DNA of 64,000 nt, from NCBI RefSeq assembly GCF_900090275.1, contig NZ_LT607755.1, positions 4,278,001 to 4,342,000 of the forward strand. The letters run 5' to 3'. Positions 61,304-64,000 of this stretch are shown here, one piece after another. This DNA is from Micromonospora zamorensis (GTDB taxonomy: Bacteria; Actinomycetota; Actinomycetes; Mycobacteriales; Micromonosporaceae). Within the stretch, counting starts at the first letter, position 1. Each line of letters begins with the position of its first letter. The position numbers and the translations under genes are program-made. The notes under the pieces are model-generated. The model did no database searches. It was not told the DNA's origin and worked only from the letters and a program-made list of their open reading frames with translations.

Positions 61304-61768
61304 TCAGATCCAGGCGCGCGGGTCGGCGACCAGCTCGGTGACCCGTGCGGGCAGGGTGCCGGCTGCCACGTCGGCGATGCTGACCAGGTCCAGGATTTCC
61401 CGCTCGCTCGCCCGCAGCGCGATCCAGACCTCCTGGAGCGCCCGGGCCGGGCCGTGGTAGCCGAGCTGCTCGGGACGCTGCCCGCGTACGTGGGCGAGCG
61501 GCCCGTCGATCACCCGGATCACCTCGGCCAGGGAGATCTCCTCGGCGGGGCGGGCCAGCCAGTAGCCGCCCTCCGGGCCACGCTGGGCGTGCACGATGCC
61601 GCCGCGACGCAGCTGCAGCAGGATGCTCTCCAGGAATTTCGGCGGGATCTCCTGGGCACGGGCGATCTGGTCGGCCGTGACCGGCCGGCCGCGCCCAGGA
61701 CCACTGGCCGTCGCGGCAAGCTCGGCGGCCGCGCGGAGGGCATAGTCGACCCGGGCGGATAGGCGCAT
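61304..61768 (-). CDS. Rrf2-family regulator lacking iron-sulfur cysteines
   Basis: A 154-residue winged-helix regulator: MRLSARVDYALRAAAELA, then QIARAQEIPPKFLESILLQLRRGGIVHAQRGPEGGYWLAR. No cysteine is present, so it cannot ligate a cluster as IscR, NsrR or RsrR do; it is closer in type to CymR-like members that respond to protein partners or metabolites. It precedes the TauE/SafE gene. The ATG lies 7 nt after TAACCT (leaderless pattern). Confidence 0.88.
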   Translation of the reverse strand: MRLSARVDYALRAAAELAATASGPGRGRPVTADQIARAQEIPPKFLESILLQLRRGGIVHAQRGPEGGYWLARPAEEISLAEVIRVIDGPLAHVRGQRPEQLGYHGPARALQEVWIALRASEREILDLVSIADVAAGTLPARVTELVADPRAWI

Positions 61769-62032
61769 GCCGGCAAGGTTAGTCGCTGGTCAGCCGGCTG
61801 GGCGGGCGACCCTCGGCCGATCGGGTACGCATCGATGGAAACCTGTGCCGCTCGCGCCCGTTCCCGCCACCGATGCGCAGCGGTGAAGCGCGTCATGATC
61901 CACCGCGCGGTGGGGGCCGAAATGCTGTTCTGGAGCGTCCTTATGCTGGGCGGGAGTACGAATGTCTGGCCGTTTACGTGGCCGCCGGCAAGATATAGAT
62001 AAACACCCGGGTGTGCTCGGGGGGAAGGCAAT

Positions 62033-62704
62033 ATGATGACCGATGTCGCCACACGCACCTGGGATGGCATGACCATCCCGGTCGCCGGCACCTATCTTCT
62101 CGATCAGGCGCACAAGCGGATCGGTTTCCTGTCCCGGCACATGATGGTGAGCCCGGTGCGCGGCGAGTTCGCCGAGGCCACCGCCGAGATCATCGTGACG
62201 GAGGATCCGCTGCTCTCCTCTGTGACGGCCACCATAATGTCGGCCAGCATCACCACCGGGAGTGTCGACCGGGACACGCATCTGAAGAGTGCCGACTTCC
62301 TCGATGTGGAGCGTTATCCCACTCTCGAATATCGAAGCACCGGAATCAAATGGCAGGGCACCGAGGACCCCATATTCCAGTGGGCCCGTCTGCGCAACCA
62401 TCGGTTGGGCGGACGAGGCCGGAGTCACATTGTTCCGCCGCAGTCCGACAGCACACCCGGACGATTCGTCCTCACCGGTGAGTTGACGGCGAAGGGGGTC
62501 ACCCGGGCTGTCGACCTGGAGGTGAATTTCGGTGGCACCCGTCGTGATCCGTACGGGCAGAACATCTTCGGATTCAGCGCGACGGCCGAGATCAACCGCG
62601 AGGACTACGGCCTGCTCTGGAATGTCATCCTGGAGAGCGGCGGAGTGCTGGTCGGCAAGACGGTGCAGATCGAGATCGCCGGCGAGGCCATCTACCAGGC
62701 CTGA
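62033..62704 (+). CDS. YceI-family lipocalin-like protein with an insertion
   Basis: A 223-residue YceI domain, a beta-barrel that binds polyisoprenoid lipids in relatives. It shows VAGTYLLDQAHKRIGFLSRHMMVSPVRGEFAEA, HLKSADFLDVERYPTLEYRS, LTGELTAKGVTRAVDLEVNFGG and FSATAEINREDYGL. About 35 residues (roughly 108-142, with FQWARLRNHRLGGRGRSH) are inserted where most members have a short turn. No signal peptide, so probably cytoplasmic. Base usage is more AT-rich than the neighbours, with some rare codons such as ATA. Confidence 0.87.
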   Translation: MMTDVATRTWDGMTIPVAGTYLLDQAHKRIGFLSRHMMVSPVRGEFAEATAEIIVTEDPLLSSVTATIMSASITTGSVDRDTHLKSADFLDVERYPTLEYRSTGIKWQGTEDPIFQWARLRNHRLGGRGRSHIVPPQSDSTPGRFVLTGELTAKGVTRAVDLEVNFGGTRRDPYGQNIFGFSATAEINREDYGLLWNVILESGGVLVGKTVQIEIAGEAIYQA

Positions 62705-62770
62705 CCCGCCTCATCCCCGCCACGACGCGGCCTTTGCGGACGCGCGCCTGGCGGGGATGATCGAGGAAGG

Positions 62771-63655
62771 TCAGGCGCCGACGCGGCGCAGCAGGCCCTC
62801 CTGGACGGCGCTGGCGATCTGCTGGCCGTCTGTGGTGAACATCCGGCCGGTGGCCAGCCCACGCGCGCCGGACGCCGACGGGCTCAGGCAGTCGTAGAGG
62901 AACCACTCGTCGGCCCGGAACGGCCGGTGGAACCACAGCGCGTGGTCCAGGCTGGCGCCGACCAGCCCGCCCGGCCCCCACACCTCACCGTGCGCGGAGA
63001 GCACCGAGTCGAGCAGGGTGAGGTCCGAGGCGTAGGTGAGCGCGCAGGCGTGCAGCAGCGGATCGTCCGGCAGTTTGCCGTCGATGCGCATCCAGACCCG
63101 CTGGTGCGGGTCGGCGGGCCGGTCACCGGGACGGACCCAGCCGGGCTCGCCCACGTAGCGCACGTCGATCGGACGCGGGATCTGGCCCCAGATGCCCAGC
63201 CGCTCCGGGTAACGGGAGAGCCGGTCGGTCATCGTCGGCACGTCCTGCGGCATGGGTACGTCCAGCGGGGCGATGACCTGGTGGTCCAGACCCTCCTCGG
63301 CCCGCTGGAACGACGCCGACATGAAGAAGATCGGCTTGTCGTGCTGGAGGGCGACCGCGCGGCGAACCGAGAAGGACCGGCCGTCGCGGATGTTCTCCAC
63401 CTGGTACTCGATCGGCTCGACCGGGTCGCCGGGGCGGACGAAGTATCCGTGCAGCGAGTGCACGAAGCGCTCCGGGTCGACAGTGCGGCCGGCGGCGACC
63501 AGGGCCTGACCTGCGACCTGGCCGCCGTACACCCGTTGTGGGCCGACCGGGGGGCTCATCCCCCGGAAGGTCATGTCCCCGGTCGGGTCGAGGTCCAGCA
63601 CTTCCAGGAGCTGGTCCACCGCGGCCTGGCCGACCGCGACCCGACCGTCGCTCAC
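62771..63655 (-). CDS. tesB: Acyl-CoA thioesterase II
   Basis: A 294-residue double-hotdog thioesterase that hydrolyses acyl-CoA to free acid and CoA. RVYGGQVAGQALVAAGRTV, VHSLHGYFVRPGDP, and in the second half LTYASDLTLLD and SLDHALWFHRPFRADEW are the TesB motifs, including the Asp and Thr/Gln of the active site. Length is normal. Its ATG overlaps the end of the pyruvate kinase gene by 4 nt (ATGA), so it is translated with pyk. Confidence 0.95.
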   Translation of the reverse strand: MSDGRVAVGQAAVDQLLEVLDLDPTGDMTFRGMSPPVGPQRVYGGQVAGQALVAAGRTVDPERFVHSLHGYFVRPGDPVEPIEYQVENIRDGRSFSVRRAVALQHDKPIFFMSASFQRAEEGLDHQVIAPLDVPMPQDVPTMTDRLSRYPERLGIWGQIPRPIDVRYVGEPGWVRPGDRPADPHQRVWMRIDGKLPDDPLLHACALTYASDLTLLDSVLSAHGEVWGPGGLVGASLDHALWFHRPFRADEWFLYDCLSPSASGARGLATGRMFTTDGQQIASAVQEGLLRRVGA

Positions 63656-64000
63656 TGCAGCGCCCGCGCCGACGCCGCGTCGACCAGCGACCCGAGCTGG
63701 TGTACGCGCAGCGTGTTGGTCGAGCCGGGGGTGCCGGGCGGGCTACCGGCCACGATCACCACGTAGTCACCCGGGTTGGCCCGGTTGAGGCCCAGCAGCG
63801 CCTGGTCGACCTGACGGAACATGTCATCAGTGTGCTGCACGAACGGCATCAGGAAGGTCTCCACGCCCCAGGAGAGGGCGAGTTGGTCGCGCACCTCGGG
63901 CACCGGCGTGAAGGCCAGCAGCGGCAGGTCGCAGTGCAGGCGGGACAGCCGTCGGACGGTGTCGCCGGTCTGCGAGAAGGCGACGAGCGCCTTGGCGTTG
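63652..64000 (-). CDS. pyk: Pyruvate kinase, C-terminal part (cut by window edge)
   Basis: The last 115 codons of pyruvate kinase, which makes pyruvate and ATP from phosphoenolpyruvate. Visible is the C-terminal regulatory domain: KALVAFSQTGDTVRRLSRL, PLLAFTPVPEVRDQLALSWGVETF and GDYVVIVAGSPPGTPGSTNTLRVHQLG. The catalytic barrel lies beyond the right edge. The stop overlaps the tesB start. Confidence 0.93.
   Translation of the reverse strand, partial: NAKALVAFSQTGDTVRRLSRLHCDLPLLAFTPVPEVRDQLALSWGVETFLMPFVQHTDDMFRQVDQALLGLNRANPGDYVVIVAGSPPGTPGSTNTLRVHQLGSLVDAASARALQ

Overview
This is one uninterrupted piece of a very GC-rich (roughly 70-73%) actinomycete chromosome. The gene complement points to the family Micromonosporaceae, most likely Micromonospora or a close relative: a mycothiol-dependent isomerase-like enzyme, a DUF5753/Scr1-type regulator, an ANTAR regulator of the PdtaR type, a CoaE-GrpB fusion, many GTG starts and many apparently leaderless genes. 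This placement is inferred from gene content; no database was searched. The window is mainly core chromosome and shows no prophage, insertion sequence, CRISPR array or biosynthetic gene cluster.

Layout. 1-9.7 kb: uvrC (cut by the left edge), a Rieske lipoprotein, uvrA, rsgA, a mycothiol-dependent isomerase-like gene with a metallo-beta-lactamase-fold hydrolase, a DedA protein, a methyltransferase and a cold-shock gene. 9.7-19.6 kb: an ArsR/MFS export pair, an orphan phage-like gene, a CocE-like hydrolase with a MarR regulator divergent from an MMPL exporter, a transglycosylase lipoprotein and a DedA-PAP2 fusion. 19.7-27.2 kb: typA, a beta-lactamase-fold protein, a lysoplasmalogenase-like gene, a tyrosine phosphatase, a ykfB/ykfC-like pair for murein peptide recycling, and terC behind a manganese riboswitch. 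27.2-32.8 kb: small regulators and enzymes, then uvrB. 33-41 kb: an unrecognised anchored protein, coaE, rpsA, a methyltransferase, a Uma2 nuclease and DUF2945/DUF3140. 41-48.9 kb: polA and a complete branched-chain amino acid ABC operon (livKHMGF-type). 49.2-52.8 kb: a propeller-like lipoprotein, pdtaR, and a tRNA followed 33 nt later by a LAGLIDADG homing-endonuclease-like gene. 52.8-64 kb: a trans-sulfuration enzyme divergent from an Lrp regulator, a flavin-dependent oxidoreductase, a CBM2-rhamnogalacturonan lyase, an aromatic amino acid decarboxylase, TauE/SafE with an Rrf2 regulator, YceI, TesB and the end of pyk.

How the genes work together. uvrA, uvrB, uvrC and polA carry out successive steps of nucleotide excision repair. 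They are scattered over 43 kb, yet all four carry a TGTCRnnn-N8-TAnnnT promoter of the RecA-NDp/PafBC type. In three of them the start codon follows the -10 box by exactly 7 nt. uvrC and polA share the same upstream 8-mer and identical spacing. Outside the repair genes, eight further genes have a TAnnnT box 6-7 nt before the start and look leaderless.

The most unusual items are a 78-nt tRNA with anticodon CAA but only a 5-nt variable loop, followed directly by an HTH/CxxC/LAGLIDADG protein; two families of roughly 75-80 bp palindromic repeats with two copies each between genes; a 25-bp perfect inverted repeat beside polA; operators that can be read directly next to ArsR, MarR and rhamnogalacturonan lyase genes; and TTA leucine codons in three otherwise ordinary genes.
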